Of a stretch of 64,000 nucleotides of DNA, positions 16,875 to 25,512 are shown in pieces (position 1 is the stretch's first letter; each line of letters opens with the position of its first letter). The notes beneath the pieces are model-generated. The model was not told the DNA's origin. It saw only the letters and a list, made by a program, of their open reading frames with translations, and searched no databases. The DNA is from Shewanella benthica (GTDB taxonomy: Bacteria > Pseudomonadota > Gammaproteobacteria > Enterobacterales > Shewanellaceae): assembly GCA_023284085.1 (NCBI GenBank), contig JAKVHY010000013.1, forward strand, positions 62,001 through 126,000. The letters are read 5' to 3'. Made by a program: the position numbers and the translations under genes.

Positions 16875-17765
16875 ATGTTAACACTCGAGCAGCTATACTC
16901 ATTCGTAGAAACCGTGGAAACAGGCTCATTTTCGGCTGCGGCCAGGAAACTGGGCAAGGTACAATCTGCGGTGAGTCAAAATATTATGAATATGGAGATA
17001 GACAGTGATCAGACACTGTTCGATCGCCGTGGCCGTTACCCTAAGCTTACTGCGGCGGGGGAGGCTCTTTTACCTCAAGCAAACGCAGTCATTGCCCAGC
17101 ATAGAAGGCTCAACCAACAACTTAAATCTTTAAATGAGGGGCAGCCGCAAAAGTTAACCTTGGCACTGGATGAAGGGGTACCCTATAGCCAATTAACCCA
17201 TTATTTGATCGAGTTCACTGAATCTTTCCCCCATATTCAACTCGAGTTTTTAAACGCTTCGAGCCAAGATATCATCCAGCTAGTAAGTGAAAAACGTGCC
17301 GATCTGGGTCTGGTATTTAGTGAATTTATCTACCCTGAAAATATCGATTTTGAGTCCATAGGAGTTGTTGAATTTGAACTATTGATTAGCCCTAATCATC
17401 CATTAGCAAGTTCGAAAGCTAAACATATGGACCTATTAAAATTACATAGGCAGTTGATCATAGGTGCCAGAGACCGGGCTCCAAGCAATTATAATCAGCA
17501 ACATTCACCGGATGTCTGGTATGCGGATAATTATTATGTATTGCTTGAATTGGCTAAGTCTGGATTTGGTTGGGGGCTACTTCCCCGCCATCTCGCCCAA
17601 GAAGCAATAAATAATCAACAACTTTGCAAAATCCCAGTTGAGTTTGAAGAGTTAGGCTGGGTGGCTAACATAGATGTCATTCAGCACACAGGCTCAGGTA
17701 ATGAAGCCTGTACGCATCTACGTCAGCTCTTGAGAAAAATGATGAAAGCTAGTCAAAAGCAATAG
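16875..17765 (+). CDS. LysR-family regulator, probable activator of the divergent PACE exporter
   Basis: 296-residue LysR regulator. Winged helix-turn-helix at residues 1-60 (MLTLEQLYSFVETVETGSFS, AARKLGKVQSAVSQNI) is followed by an effector-binding domain. I start at MLTLEQ because that is where LysR proteins begin; an upstream in-frame ATG at 16785 would add 30 atypical residues overlapping the PACE promoter. The ~83-bp divergent spacer with the PACE gene supports a local regulatory pair. Its 3' end overlaps the convergent DUF924 gene by 17 bp. Confidence 0.9.
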   Translation: MLTLEQLYSFVETVETGSFSAAARKLGKVQSAVSQNIMNMEIDSDQTLFDRRGRYPKLTAAGEALLPQANAVIAQHRRLNQQLKSLNEGQPQKLTLALDEGVPYSQLTHYLIEFTESFPHIQLEFLNASSQDIIQLVSEKRADLGLVFSEFIYPENIDFESIGVVEFELLISPNHPLASSKAKHMDLLKLHRQLIIGARDRAPSNYNQQHSPDVWYADNYYVLLELAKSGFGWGLLPRHLAQEAINNQQLCKIPVEFEELGWVANIDVIQHTGSGNEACTHLRQLLRKMMKASQKQ

Positions 17766-18231
17766 AGCTTGCTGAGCGATTAACAGAAGCCTGCTCATAC
17801 CAATTCGCCCAAGCGGGCCGGTGAATCGATTCGACTTGAGACTGCATACCTTCGAGGAGGCGCAAGAGTAGCTGGCGGTCTTGGCTATTGCCGGAATAAA
17901 ACAGCGGATCGTAGAAGCAGCGACGCTGAACTGGCTCCAACTGAGTATCCAGGCCTAATTCGACTCCTTCGATACATAGAGATCTGGCCCTAGGATGCAG
18001 GTCAATTGCATCTTTATCATTAAATAGGTGCGCTACAGGCCCCATGAGTAAGATGAGTGACATTCGCCCGGGGGGAGTGCGCTTCCAATCTTCGAGTTCA
18101 CCCGATTTGACTCTTTGTAGCAGAGCAAGCCATTCAGACTGAGTCTTTTGGCAAAGAGACTCAATTTCAACACCTTGCCCCTTAGCGTATTCGTCAAACC
18201 ATTGCTGTAAAAACTGATCCACTTGTACCAC
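17749..18231 (-). CDS. DUF924-family protein
   Basis: 160-residue soluble protein of the DUF924 family, an all-helical TPR-like fold of unknown function. The family features seen are PPGRMSLILLMGPVAHLFNDKDA and FYDPLFYSGNSQDRQLLLRL. It is shorter than many DUF924 proteins (~180-200) but appears complete. The C-terminus overlaps the LysR gene on the other strand by 17 bp. Confidence 0.82.
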   Translation of the reverse strand: MVQVDQFLQQWFDEYAKGQGVEIESLCQKTQSEWLALLQRVKSGELEDWKRTPPGRMSLILLMGPVAHLFNDKDAIDLHPRARSLCIEGVELGLDTQLEPVQRRCFYDPLFYSGNSQDRQLLLRLLEGMQSQVESIHRPAWANWYEQASVNRSASSIAFD

Positions 18232-18330
18232 TCACTTAGTGTCTGCCAGATATGGAGTCAGAGAATAACACCCTATTTAAAATTGATAAGCTGGACTTTA
18301 GTCTATGTCTGATCAGGCATAAATTGAGCC

Positions 18331-18357
18331 AAAAAAAAAGCGCTCCTACTGGAGCGC
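18331..18357 (-). terminator. Rho-independent terminator (minus strand)
   Basis: GCGCTCC-TACT-GGAGCGC with nine consecutive U on the minus strand. It ends the DUF4136 lipoprotein gene. Confidence 0.92.
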
Positions 18358-18417
18358 CTTTCATCTTGTTCCGCACTAGAACGAGATTAGTATATGAAAC
18401 AAACCATACCAGAAATA

Positions 18418-18978
18418 CTAGTTAGCTTCTGGTTTAGGCGGATAATTAACTAACATCTCAGAGATAGCATGATTGATGACTTCAACACGCTCCTCAGGAG
18501 TATTCTGATCACGTATGGTATCGGCAACAGAGCCACGCCAGATAAGCTTGCCAGTTTCACGATTCACCATGTCTAAGATCAAGGTACCGACTTCATACTC
18601 ACGCACCGTAGTTTGAGTGTTCATGCTACCGCTATATCCCCATCTAGAACCATAATATGGGTTATAACCATAATTAGTATTGAAGGTGTCTACGTTAATT
18701 TTCTTATCAACCTTAGTCAGGTAATTAACTAAGATATCGGCTGTAGCCACATCGGTAAGGGTTATGCCTTTAGCAGATAACTGGTTGTCTACTGCTGCAC
18801 GAATACGCTGGTCCATCAAACCATCAAGATGATATGTGGAGTCTTTGGTCTTTTTAACAATCCAGGCGTAGGTTTTTACATCGCTAAAATTTGCTGCAGG
18901 ATCATAATCTGAACTCGTTTTTAGTGTACTACAGGCACTCAGCGCCAGTGCAACCAAACCAACTATAACCTTCTTCAT
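18418..18978 (-). CDS. DUF4136 lipoprotein
   Basis: 186-residue lipoprotein with lipobox LSAC (Cys16). It matches the DUF4136 pattern: YDPAANFSDVKTYAWI at the mature start, then RIRAAVDNQLSAKGITL, then ADILVNYLTKVDKKI. A Tyr/Gly/Asn-rich loop (NYGYNPYYGSRWGYSG) follows, then GTLILDMVNRETGKLIWRGS. Envelope protein of unknown role. A Fur box lies 131 bp upstream on the other side of its promoter region and could influence it, but is placed better for the divergent gene. Confidence 0.87.
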   Translation of the reverse strand: MKKVIVGLVALALSACSTLKTSSDYDPAANFSDVKTYAWIVKKTKDSTYHLDGLMDQRIRAAVDNQLSAKGITLTDVATADILVNYLTKVDKKINVDTFNTNYGYNPYYGSRWGYSGSMNTQTTVREYEVGTLILDMVNRETGKLIWRGSVADTIRDQNTPEERVEVINHAISEMLVNYPPKPEAN

Positions 18979-19086
18979 TTTGACTCCATCAGATTTGCAT
19001 CTTGTAAATTCATTTTATAATTTCAGCTTACATAGCAATTTCATGATCTACAACTCAAATTTAGTCTAATTAGTATATCGTTCAGC

Positions 19087-19123
19087 TTGACTTAAGATAA
19101 CATGTAAATGATAATGATTATCA
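19087..19123 (+). promoter_or_regulatory. Sigma-70 promoter overlapped by a perfect 7-1-7 Fur box
   Basis: TTGACT (19087-19092), a 17-bp spacer, then GATAAT (19110-19115) form a near-consensus promoter. TGATAATGATTATCA at 19109-19123 is a perfect 7-1-7 Fur palindrome covering the -10 box. This is the classic layout for iron-dependent repression of the gene at 19171. Confidence 0.9.
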
Positions 19124-19170
19124 ATTAATTTCTAGTGTGTAATCTTAAATTCTGAGTAATGGAGTCTCTT

Positions 19171-19488
19171 ATGTTTTGGTTTATCGGTGCCTTCTTGATC
19201 GCGAGTGCTATCTTTCTTTTCGCTCCCGAACAAGCCTCGGTGCAATCGGAACAAGCTTCGACCAGAAAGAGCCAGGGACATATCAGTCTATTTATCTTGC
19301 CTGTTATCGTGTTGGCCTGGTTACTCTTTACCTTATTAGACGGACATAACGGCAACTTTGGAGCGGCGGCAATAGGCTTCGTTTTAACCTCTTGTGCCAT
19401 TGCTCATTCAAAGTTTCATAAGTTTATTATTCCTTGTGCGTCTATCACTGCTATATCACTGGTCATTGGATTCATGCTGGCAACATAA
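19171..19488 (+). CDS. Small membrane protein, probably Fur-repressed
   Basis: 105-residue protein with four hydrophobic segments (about residues 1-18, 37-56, 61-78 and 84-105) and a short polar Gln/Ser/Arg loop (SVQSEQASTRKSQGH). I choose the ATG at 19171 because GGAG at 19161-19164 sits 6 bases before it and overlaps the alternative ATG at 19159. I do not recognise the family. The Fur box over its promoter places it in iron metabolism. It could be a transporter accessory or membrane sensor; nothing further can be concluded. Confidence 0.7.
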   Translation: MFWFIGAFLIASAIFLFAPEQASVQSEQASTRKSQGHISLFILPVIVLAWLLFTLLDGHNGNFGAAAIGFVLTSCAIAHSKFHKFIIPCASITAISLVIGFMLAT

Positions 19489-19523
19489 CGGCTTTTCCCC
19501 CTGCAAAAATATCAAAATCAGTG

Positions 19524-19543
19524 AGGCTAGCATTTGCTAGCCT
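19524..19543. terminator. Weak hairpin after the Fur-box gene
   Basis: AGGCTAGC-ATTT-GCTAGCCT followed by GCTTAGTTT. The stem is good but the U-tract is poor. Confidence 0.45.
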
Positions 19544-19665
19544 GCTTAGTTTCAACTATCTCCTACTGCCATTACCACTCTCGAAGACTTAATGAAGCAT
19601 AAAGCTCCCATAAAATTATTCAGTTTGTTAAACTCTCATTATCACCAGTTATTTAGTAGTCGCCC

Positions 19666-19995
19666 ATGAGAAAAGATCCAAACGTATCCTTGGTCTACAG
19701 CACAGATGTAGGCCGTATATCTCCCGAAGTAGCGCTCCAAGACATCCCAACTGGAGATGGTATCGTGCGTATCCATAAAGACAGTAAAGGGCGCAAAGGC
19801 AAAGGCGTATCTGTCATCAAGGGCCTAGGCTTGAATGAGAAAGAGCTAAAAGCCCTGGCGCAGAAATTAAAGAAACAGTGCGGCTGTGGTGGAACGGTAA
19901 AAGAGTTCAATATTGAAGTGCAAACTGACAACAGAGAGCAGCTCAAGACCTTACTGGAAAAGCTCAAATATACAGTAAAGCTAGCCGGCGGTTAG
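19666..19995 (+). CDS. yciH: SUI1/eIF1-like translation factor YciH
   Basis: 109-residue bacterial homolog of eukaryotic initiation factor 1. It has the basic lead-in HKDSKGRKGKGVSVIKGLG, then QKLKKQCGCGGTVKEF and a C-terminal half matching the SUI1 fold. The flexible Cys-Gly loop (CGCGGT) is a family mark. It probably binds the small ribosomal subunit and affects start-codon fidelity, by analogy. It lies upstream of yqgE-ruvX with 69 bp spacing. Confidence 0.92.
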   Translation: MRKDPNVSLVYSTDVGRISPEVALQDIPTGDGIVRIHKDSKGRKGKGVSVIKGLGLNEKELKALAQKLKKQCGCGGTVKEFNIEVQTDNREQLKTLLEKLKYTVKLAGG

Positions 19996-20064
19996 CAGCC
20001 TGTATAGTCCAGATTAGCAAAGCGAATTGTCAGTATCTATCCCCTCTTCCATGGAGCCTAATTA

Positions 20065-20625
20065 ATGGAAAGTTTACAAAACCACTTCTTAATTGCGATG
20101 CCCTCACTCAAAGACACCTTTTTCGAGCGTTCGGTGATCTATCTTTGTGAGCATGATGAGAAAGGCGCTATGGGGATCATGATCAACAGACCCTTAGGCA
20201 TAGAAGTCGATGAGCTATTGCAGCAGATGGAACTCGATGATGAACCTGAACTTATTTCCTCCCTTGGCGCTAAAGTCCTTATCGGCGGCCCAGTGAATCC
20301 CGAACGAGGTTTTGTCTTACACACACCTCAAGATTTTTGGAACAATAGCCAATCACTGACAGATGAGTTAATGCTAACTACCTCCAGAGATGTGTTATCA
20401 GCCTTAGGCAGTAAAGACGCCCCAAAGCAGTTTATCGTCGCCCTAGGCTATGCAGGTTGGAGCCGAGATCAACTGGAGCAAGAACTGGCAGATAATACTT
20501 GGCTCTCAATCTCAGCAAGTACGGCATTACTCTTCGATGTTAAGCATGAGGAACGTTGGCAAAAAGCGACGGAATCTTTAGGCTTCGATATATGGCAACT
20601 GTCTAATCAATCTGGACATGCATAG
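20065..20625 (+). CDS. yqgE: YqgE/AlgH (UPF0301) family protein
   Basis: 186-residue UPF0301 protein. Diagnostic segments are [25 protein letters not shown] at the N-terminus, [12 protein letters not shown], then [16 protein letters not shown] and [19 protein letters not shown]. Function is unsettled (linked to alginate and stress phenotypes in some genera). It is almost always immediately upstream of ruvX, as here (42 bp gap). Confidence 0.94.
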   Translation: MESLQNHFLIAMPSLKDTFFERSVIYLCEHDEKGAMGIMINRPLGIEVDELLQQMELDDEPELISSLGAKVLIGGPVNPERGFVLHTPQDFWNNSQSLTDELMLTTSRDVLSALGSKDAPKQFIVALGYAGWSRDQLEQELADNTWLSISASTALLFDVKHEERWQKATESLGFDIWQLSNQSGHA

Positions 20626-20667
20626 CTCATCTCTCAACATTTTATCATTTAAGAGCACAAGTATTTC

Positions 20668-21090
20668 ATGAGTTCAATAACGGTATTAGGCTTCGATTAC
20701 GGCACTAAAAGCATTGGCATTGCCATAGGTCAATCACTCACAGGCACAGGTAACCCAATCGGTTCAATAAAAGCCGTCGATGGCATTCCTAAGTGGGAAG
20801 AGATTGGCATGCTTATCGAGGAGTGGCAGCCAGATATAGTGGTAGTGGGCCTACCTTTAAATATGGATGGCACCGAACAAGAGATGACCCAGAGAGCGAA
20901 GAAGTTTGCCAACCGCATCAACGGCAGATTCGGCGTAAAGATTGCGACCCAAGATGAGCGCCTGACAACCGCTGATGCCAAGGCCAGACTGTTTGAATTC
21001 GGTGGCTATAAGGCACTGACTAAGGGACAGGTCGATGCAATGTCGGCGGTGTTGATCATAGAGAGTTACTTCGAAAATTTGTATGACTAG
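20668..21090 (+). CDS. ruvX: RuvX/YqgF, pre-16S rRNA processing nuclease / Holliday junction resolvase-like
   Basis: RNase H-fold nuclease involved in 16S rRNA 5' maturation. The 140 residues carry the catalytic Asp in [32 protein letters not shown] and the C-terminal DERLTTADA motif. Follows yqgE and ends at a strong terminator at 21125. Confidence 0.94.
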   Translation: MSSITVLGFDYGTKSIGIAIGQSLTGTGNPIGSIKAVDGIPKWEEIGMLIEEWQPDIVVVGLPLNMDGTEQEMTQRAKKFANRINGRFGVKIATQDERLTTADAKARLFEFGGYKALTKGQVDAMSAVLIIESYFENLYD

Positions 21091-21124
21091 CCCTTAACCT
21101 GGGCACAAAAAACCATGAAATAAT

Positions 21125-21157
21125 GGCCAGTGAAGTTATCTTCACTGGCCGTTTATT
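21125..21157 (+). terminator. Rho-independent terminator after ruvX
   Basis: Eleven-base stem GGCCAGTGAAG / CTTCACTGGCC with a 4-base loop, then GTTTATTTTTT. Confidence 0.93.
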
Positions 21158-21195
21158 TTTTCAAAACAATTATTCAAAGCCTAGACGTTAGGAAT

Positions 21196-22299
21196 TTAGA
21201 AATAGAGCCCGATATTGATGTTCAGGCGAGAGCTCCACTCGGTCGGGCCATTCGAGATCCCCACCCCTGGTCCATTGATAAACCACATGTTATTACCGGC
21301 AATCCAATCGACATAAGAGTAAAACTTGCCTGCTGTGATGGCGCAGCCTGTGACATTCTGAATAGAGTCTTCTAAACCTTCACCCGATGCGAATACCTGA
21401 CTGAAATCGTTGTAACAATTAAGATTAGTAATCGGTCCCCAATCCACATCGATACTACGAGATAAGTTTAAAGTAAGCACATCAGCCGATGAGGCTATTT
21501 CAAAAGGAAAAGCGAAGGCCGACAAGGCGATACGATTGCTATCAGGCATATCGTACTCATAATACATGTACTGAAACTGCCCTTGCCACTTGGCCCAATC
21601 GACTTGCCAGTGAAAAGATGCCGCATATCCATCGGTATCTTCACCCGTCACCTGATTATCTGTTGTCGGCAGATAATCTAACTGGGAATATTGCAAAGAA
21701 GCGCCAATCTTGTGCTTGGTATTCTCAGTGGTTAAATTTCGCTCTATGCGTGCATTGAGCTGACCCGACTCTTCATAGGGTGACTCATCTGTGATAGCGA
21801 CATCGAAGGAGTACCTGTCATATCTGGCGCCGTCAGCATATTCATCATTGAAGAAATAGGCGAGATCTACACGCCAGGTCTTATCGTCATATTTCCAGTG
21901 TATGCCCGCGTCATAGTCATCTTCGAAACCAAGATAATAGTTGGCACTGAACCAAAAAGAGTGGGCGCCATAGGGAAGTAAGCCAAAGGGAACCTGAGTC
22001 ACTCCAATCTGAATACTCTGCTCCTCATTGAAGCTGTATCCCGCATAAGCGTGATGAATGACGTCCATATCCTCATACCAACGATATTGAGCCGAGGCAA
22101 ACAGGCCATCATCCTGATAGTTTACATCGACTCGAAACAGCTCGAACTCCAGCTTGGAATCATTGGCGTAATCCTTCCAACCATAATTGACTCGTACGGC
22201 TCCACCGATATCCAGCTCATCGGTCACTTGAACCGCATTAGCCGAAAATGAAACCCAGATACATAAACATCCTATTGCTAATCGTTTAAACACAGCCAT
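21196..22299 (-). CDS. Porin-like outer-membrane beta-barrel protein
   Basis: 367 residues with a signal peptide ending near SANA. The rest is an alternating pattern of short amphipathic strands with many Tyr/Trp girdles (SAQYRWYEDMDV, FSANYYLGFEDDYDAGIHWK). The C-terminal residue is Phe in a beta-signal-like LNINIGLYF. Two cysteines late in the sequence (LNCYND, VTGCAI) may form a disulfide. It is probably a 14-18-strand porin; substrate unknown. It separates ruvX from pilU/pilT, genes that are neighbours in many relatives. Confidence 0.8.
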   Translation of the reverse strand: MAVFKRLAIGCLCIWVSFSANAVQVTDELDIGGAVRVNYGWKDYANDSKLEFELFRVDVNYQDDGLFASAQYRWYEDMDVIHHAYAGYSFNEEQSIQIGVTQVPFGLLPYGAHSFWFSANYYLGFEDDYDAGIHWKYDDKTWRVDLAYFFNDEYADGARYDRYSFDVAITDESPYEESGQLNARIERNLTTENTKHKIGASLQYSQLDYLPTTDNQVTGEDTDGYAASFHWQVDWAKWQGQFQYMYYEYDMPDSNRIALSAFAFPFEIASSADVLTLNLSRSIDVDWGPITNLNCYNDFSQVFASGEGLEDSIQNVTGCAITAGKFYSYVDWIAGNNMWFINGPGVGISNGPTEWSSRLNINIGLYF

Positions 22300-22467
22300 G
22301 ACACTCCTATGTCCTTGACATGAAAAATATTCCCCAAGTTTAATCAGAGAATGCTAATTTTGCGAATTCATATTCAATAAATTAAAACGGCCAGAGAATG
22401 AACACCCTGGCCTTGTTAATTTCGAGACGGTAAATTATCGACTATGGCCTATCGAATACTGGCGTCA

Positions 22468-23580
22468 CTAATCTAAATCTAGCGTCACCCCTTCCATAAA
22501 GCCTGAGCCCGTTTGCTCTGAACTCTGCAACTTAATCATCAATCTTAAATCGTTAGGTGAGTCTGCATGATGTAAGGCATCGGCATAACTGATCTCACCC
22601 TGAGTATATAGAGCCAGCAAGGCCTGATCGAAGGTCTGCATCCCCTGCTCATTAGACTTAGCCATGGTCTCCTTGAGTGAATGCAGCTCATTTTTCGCAA
22701 TCAAACTACTGATACGAGGCGTATTAATCAAAATCTCGATGGCCGCACGTCGCCCCTTACCATCCATGGTAGGCACCAACTGTTGAGCTACGATTCCCCT
22801 TAAGTTCAACGAGAGGTCGAACAATAGCTGCTGATGCTTACTCTCCGGCACTAAATTCATGATACGATCCAGTGCCTGGTTGGCATTGTTCGCATGCAAG
22901 GTCGCCATACATAGGTGACCGGTTTCAGCAAACGCCAAGGCGAATTCCATGGTCTCTTGAGTTCGAATTTCTCCGATTAAGATCACATCCGGCGCTTGGC
23001 GCAGAGAGCTTTTAAGCGCTGCAGCGAATGACTCGGTATCTATACCCACTTCTCTCTGGGTAATGATGCACTTGCGGTGCTCGTGAACAAATTCAACCGG
23101 GTCTTCAATAGTCAGAATATGGCCGCGAGAGTTAGCATTACGATATCCCACCAAAGCGGCCAAGGACGTTGACTTACCCGTGCCAGTTCCACCCACCATG
23201 ATGATGAGTCCACGTTTGCTCATCACCAGATCTTTCAGGATTGGGGGGAGTTTCAGATCATCGACATCGGGGATCTGAGTCTCGATACGACGCATGACAC
23301 AACCCGATGCTTCCCTCTGCCAAAAAGCACTGACACGAAAACGTCCCAAATCCTGCAAGGCAAATGCGAAATTACACTCACGAGTCTGATGAAACTCTTT
23401 CTTCTGTTCATCACTCATCAAAGATTCGACAAAATCCAATGACTGAGCCGCTGAGAATGAAGTTTCGCTCAATGGTGTTAGCTCACCATCAATTTTAGCA
23501 CTCGGGGGGAAACCCGCTGTGATGAAGAGATCCGAAGCCTTGCGATCTATCATCGTTTTTAAGAAAGGACGAACATCCAT
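22468..23580 (-). CDS. pilU: Type IV pilus retraction ATPase accessory PilU
   Basis: 370-residue hexameric ATPase assisting PilT in pilus retraction. Walker A GGTGTGKST near residue 125, Walker B region APDVILIGEIRTQETM, His box CMATLHANNANQA. The C-terminal tail, longer than PilT, ends in GSGFMEGVTLDLD, typical of PilU. Lies 23 bp downstream of pilT with AAGG before the start; the two are co-transcribed. Confidence 0.94.
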   Translation of the reverse strand: MDVRPFLKTMIDRKASDLFITAGFPPSAKIDGELTPLSETSFSAAQSLDFVESLMSDEQKKEFHQTRECNFAFALQDLGRFRVSAFWQREASGCVMRRIETQIPDVDDLKLPPILKDLVMSKRGLIIMVGGTGTGKSTSLAALVGYRNANSRGHILTIEDPVEFVHEHRKCIITQREVGIDTESFAAALKSSLRQAPDVILIGEIRTQETMEFALAFAETGHLCMATLHANNANQALDRIMNLVPESKHQQLLFDLSLNLRGIVAQQLVPTMDGKGRRAAIEILINTPRISSLIAKNELHSLKETMAKSNEQGMQTFDQALLALYTQGEISYADALHHADSPNDLRLMIKLQSSEQTGSGFMEGVTLDLD

Positions 23581-23603
23581 AATAAAACCTTAGCGATTAA
23601 TCT

Positions 23604-24641
23604 TTAAAATTTTGTCTGTTTATTGGCACTCTTATGCTGAGCATCTTCACGACTGATCTGACCACGGTTGACCAAATTCTGCAGGCATTGATCTAATGTC
23701 TGCATACCATGTGACATACCGGTCTGAATCGCAGAGTACATCTGCGCCACTTTATCCTCACGGATAAGGTTTCTGATCGCTGGAGTCCCCATCATGATCT
23801 CATGGGCGGCGACACGTCCGCCACCAATTTTCTTGATCAGGGTCTGTGATATTACCGCCTGTAGCGACTCTGATAGCATGGTTCTGACCATGCCCTTCTC
23901 GCCTTCGGGGAAAACATCGACCACACGATCTATGGTTTTTGCCGCTGAGGTGGTGTGTAAAGTACCGAAAACCAGATGACCAGTTTCAGCTGCCGTCATC
24001 GCCAACCTGATGGTTTCAAGGTCTCGCATCTCTCCGACTAAGATAACATCGGGATCTTCACGCAGCGCACTTCGCAAGGCCGCGTTAAAACTATGAGTAT
24101 GACGATGCACCTCTCGCTGGTTGATCAGGCATTGCTTGCTCTGATGCACGAATTCGATTGGGTCTTCGATGGTGAGAATGTGTTCGTGACGGCTTTCATT
24201 AATATAGTCAACCATGGCAGCCAGAGTGGTACTCTTTCCCGAGCCTGTTGGACCGGTAACCAGGACTAAGCCACGTGGAAAGCTGGCAATTTTCTTGAAG
24301 ATCTCCGGAGCGCCAAGCTGCTCCAGACTCAATATATCGCTGGGAATGGTACGAAATACCGCCGCGGCTCCTCGCGCTTGATTGAAGGCATTGACACGAA
24401 AACGTGCTAAGTTGGGTATCTCGAACGAAAAATCTATCTCTAAATGTTCTTCATAATCTTTACGTTGCTTATCATTCATGATGTCATAGACGAGTCCATG
24501 CACCCCTTGATGATCTAAAGCGGGTAAATTGATCTTTCTGACTTCGCCATCAACACGTATCATAGGCGAAACACCAGCAGAAAGGTGTAGATCGGACGCC
24601 TTGTGCTTTACACTAAAGGCAAGTAACTCTGTGATTTCCAT
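23604..24641 (-). CDS. pilT: Type IV pilus retraction ATPase PilT
   Basis: 345-residue motor for pilus retraction and twitching. N-terminal PAS-like domain (MEITELLAFSVKHKASDLHL), Walker A GPTGSGKSTTLAAM, Asp box and Walker B DPDVILVGEMRDLETI, and His box HLVFGTLHTTSA. The retraction-specific AIRNLIRE motif is near the C-terminus. I start at MEITELL, matching PilT; the upstream extension is not homologous. Divergent from yggS across a 36-bp gap, so the promoters overlap. Confidence 0.95.
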   Translation of the reverse strand: MEITELLAFSVKHKASDLHLSAGVSPMIRVDGEVRKINLPALDHQGVHGLVYDIMNDKQRKDYEEHLEIDFSFEIPNLARFRVNAFNQARGAAAVFRTIPSDILSLEQLGAPEIFKKIASFPRGLVLVTGPTGSGKSTTLAAMVDYINESRHEHILTIEDPIEFVHQSKQCLINQREVHRHTHSFNAALRSALREDPDVILVGEMRDLETIRLAMTAAETGHLVFGTLHTTSAAKTIDRVVDVFPEGEKGMVRTMLSESLQAVISQTLIKKIGGGRVAAHEIMMGTPAIRNLIREDKVAQMYSAIQTGMSHGMQTLDQCLQNLVNRGQISREDAQHKSANKQTKF

Positions 24642-24677
24642 AGTATGGTATATCCATTCAATCAAAAAACTTACATC

Positions 24678-25373
24678 ATGACAACAATAGCAGACAGACT
24701 GGCTAACGCCCAGCATCGAATCGAACAAGCGGCGCAAATTTCATCACGAAATGCCGATGAAATTCAATTACTCGCAGTCAGTAAAACTAAGCCCAATGCA
24801 GATATCTTAGCCGCCTATGCAGCCGGCCAAAGACGTTTTGGTGAAAACTATGTTCAGGAAGGTGAGTCTAAGGTTAAGGCGCTCAAAGACAGCTGTCCCG
24901 AAATCGAATGGCACTTCATCGGTCCCTTACAATCGAATAAGACTAAAATCATCGCCAGTCACTTCGATTGGATGCACACAGTCTCTCGTGAAAAAATAGC
25001 ATCAAGGCTCAACGATCAACGTCCAAAAGACTTGTGTCCTTTAAACATCTGCATCCAAATCAATATCAGTGGCGAAACCAGCAAATCAGGAACGACACCT
25101 GATGCGCTTAAATCCCTGGCGAGTAAAGTCCATAAAATGCCGAATTTAACCCTCCGGGGTCTGATGGCCATCCCCACTTCGACATCGGATAAAGCGTTAC
25201 AAAGAGATGAGTTTCAGCAGCTACAAGCTTTATATCAAGAGCTCAAATCACTTTATCCCCTAGTGGACACGCTATCCATGGGAATGAGTAATGATTTAGA
25301 ACAGGCAATTGAACAAGGTTCAACCATGGTTAGAATTGGTAGTGCAATTTTCGGCGAAAGAGAAAAGCGCTAG
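24678..25373 (+). CDS. yggS: YggS-family PLP homeostasis protein
   Basis: Cytoplasmic PLP-binding protein that controls free PLP and amino-acid balance. 231 residues in a single TIM-barrel. The PLP lysine is in LLAVSKTKPNADI, followed by FGENYVQEGESKV, EWHFIGPLQSNKT, LRGLMAIPT and LSMGMSNDLEQAIEQGSTMVR. I use MTTIADR as start, the standard N-terminus. First gene of the yggS-proC-yggT-yggU group. Confidence 0.95.
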   Translation: MTTIADRLANAQHRIEQAAQISSRNADEIQLLAVSKTKPNADILAAYAAGQRRFGENYVQEGESKVKALKDSCPEIEWHFIGPLQSNKTKIIASHFDWMHTVSREKIASRLNDQRPKDLCPLNICIQINISGETSKSGTTPDALKSLASKVHKMPNLTLRGLMAIPTSTSDKALQRDEFQQLQALYQELKSLYPLVDTLSMGMSNDLEQAIEQGSTMVRIGSAIFGEREKR

Positions 25374-25512
25374 CCATTAGCCTTGTTTTAACCCTACCAA
25401 GCCCAAATGTTAGTCATGACTGACTAGTAACGAATTAATGGCAATGTTTTGTCACCTGAAATAACGGCCTCAACGGAAGAGGCAAACGTATAGAGAAATA
25501 TAGAGAAGTATC

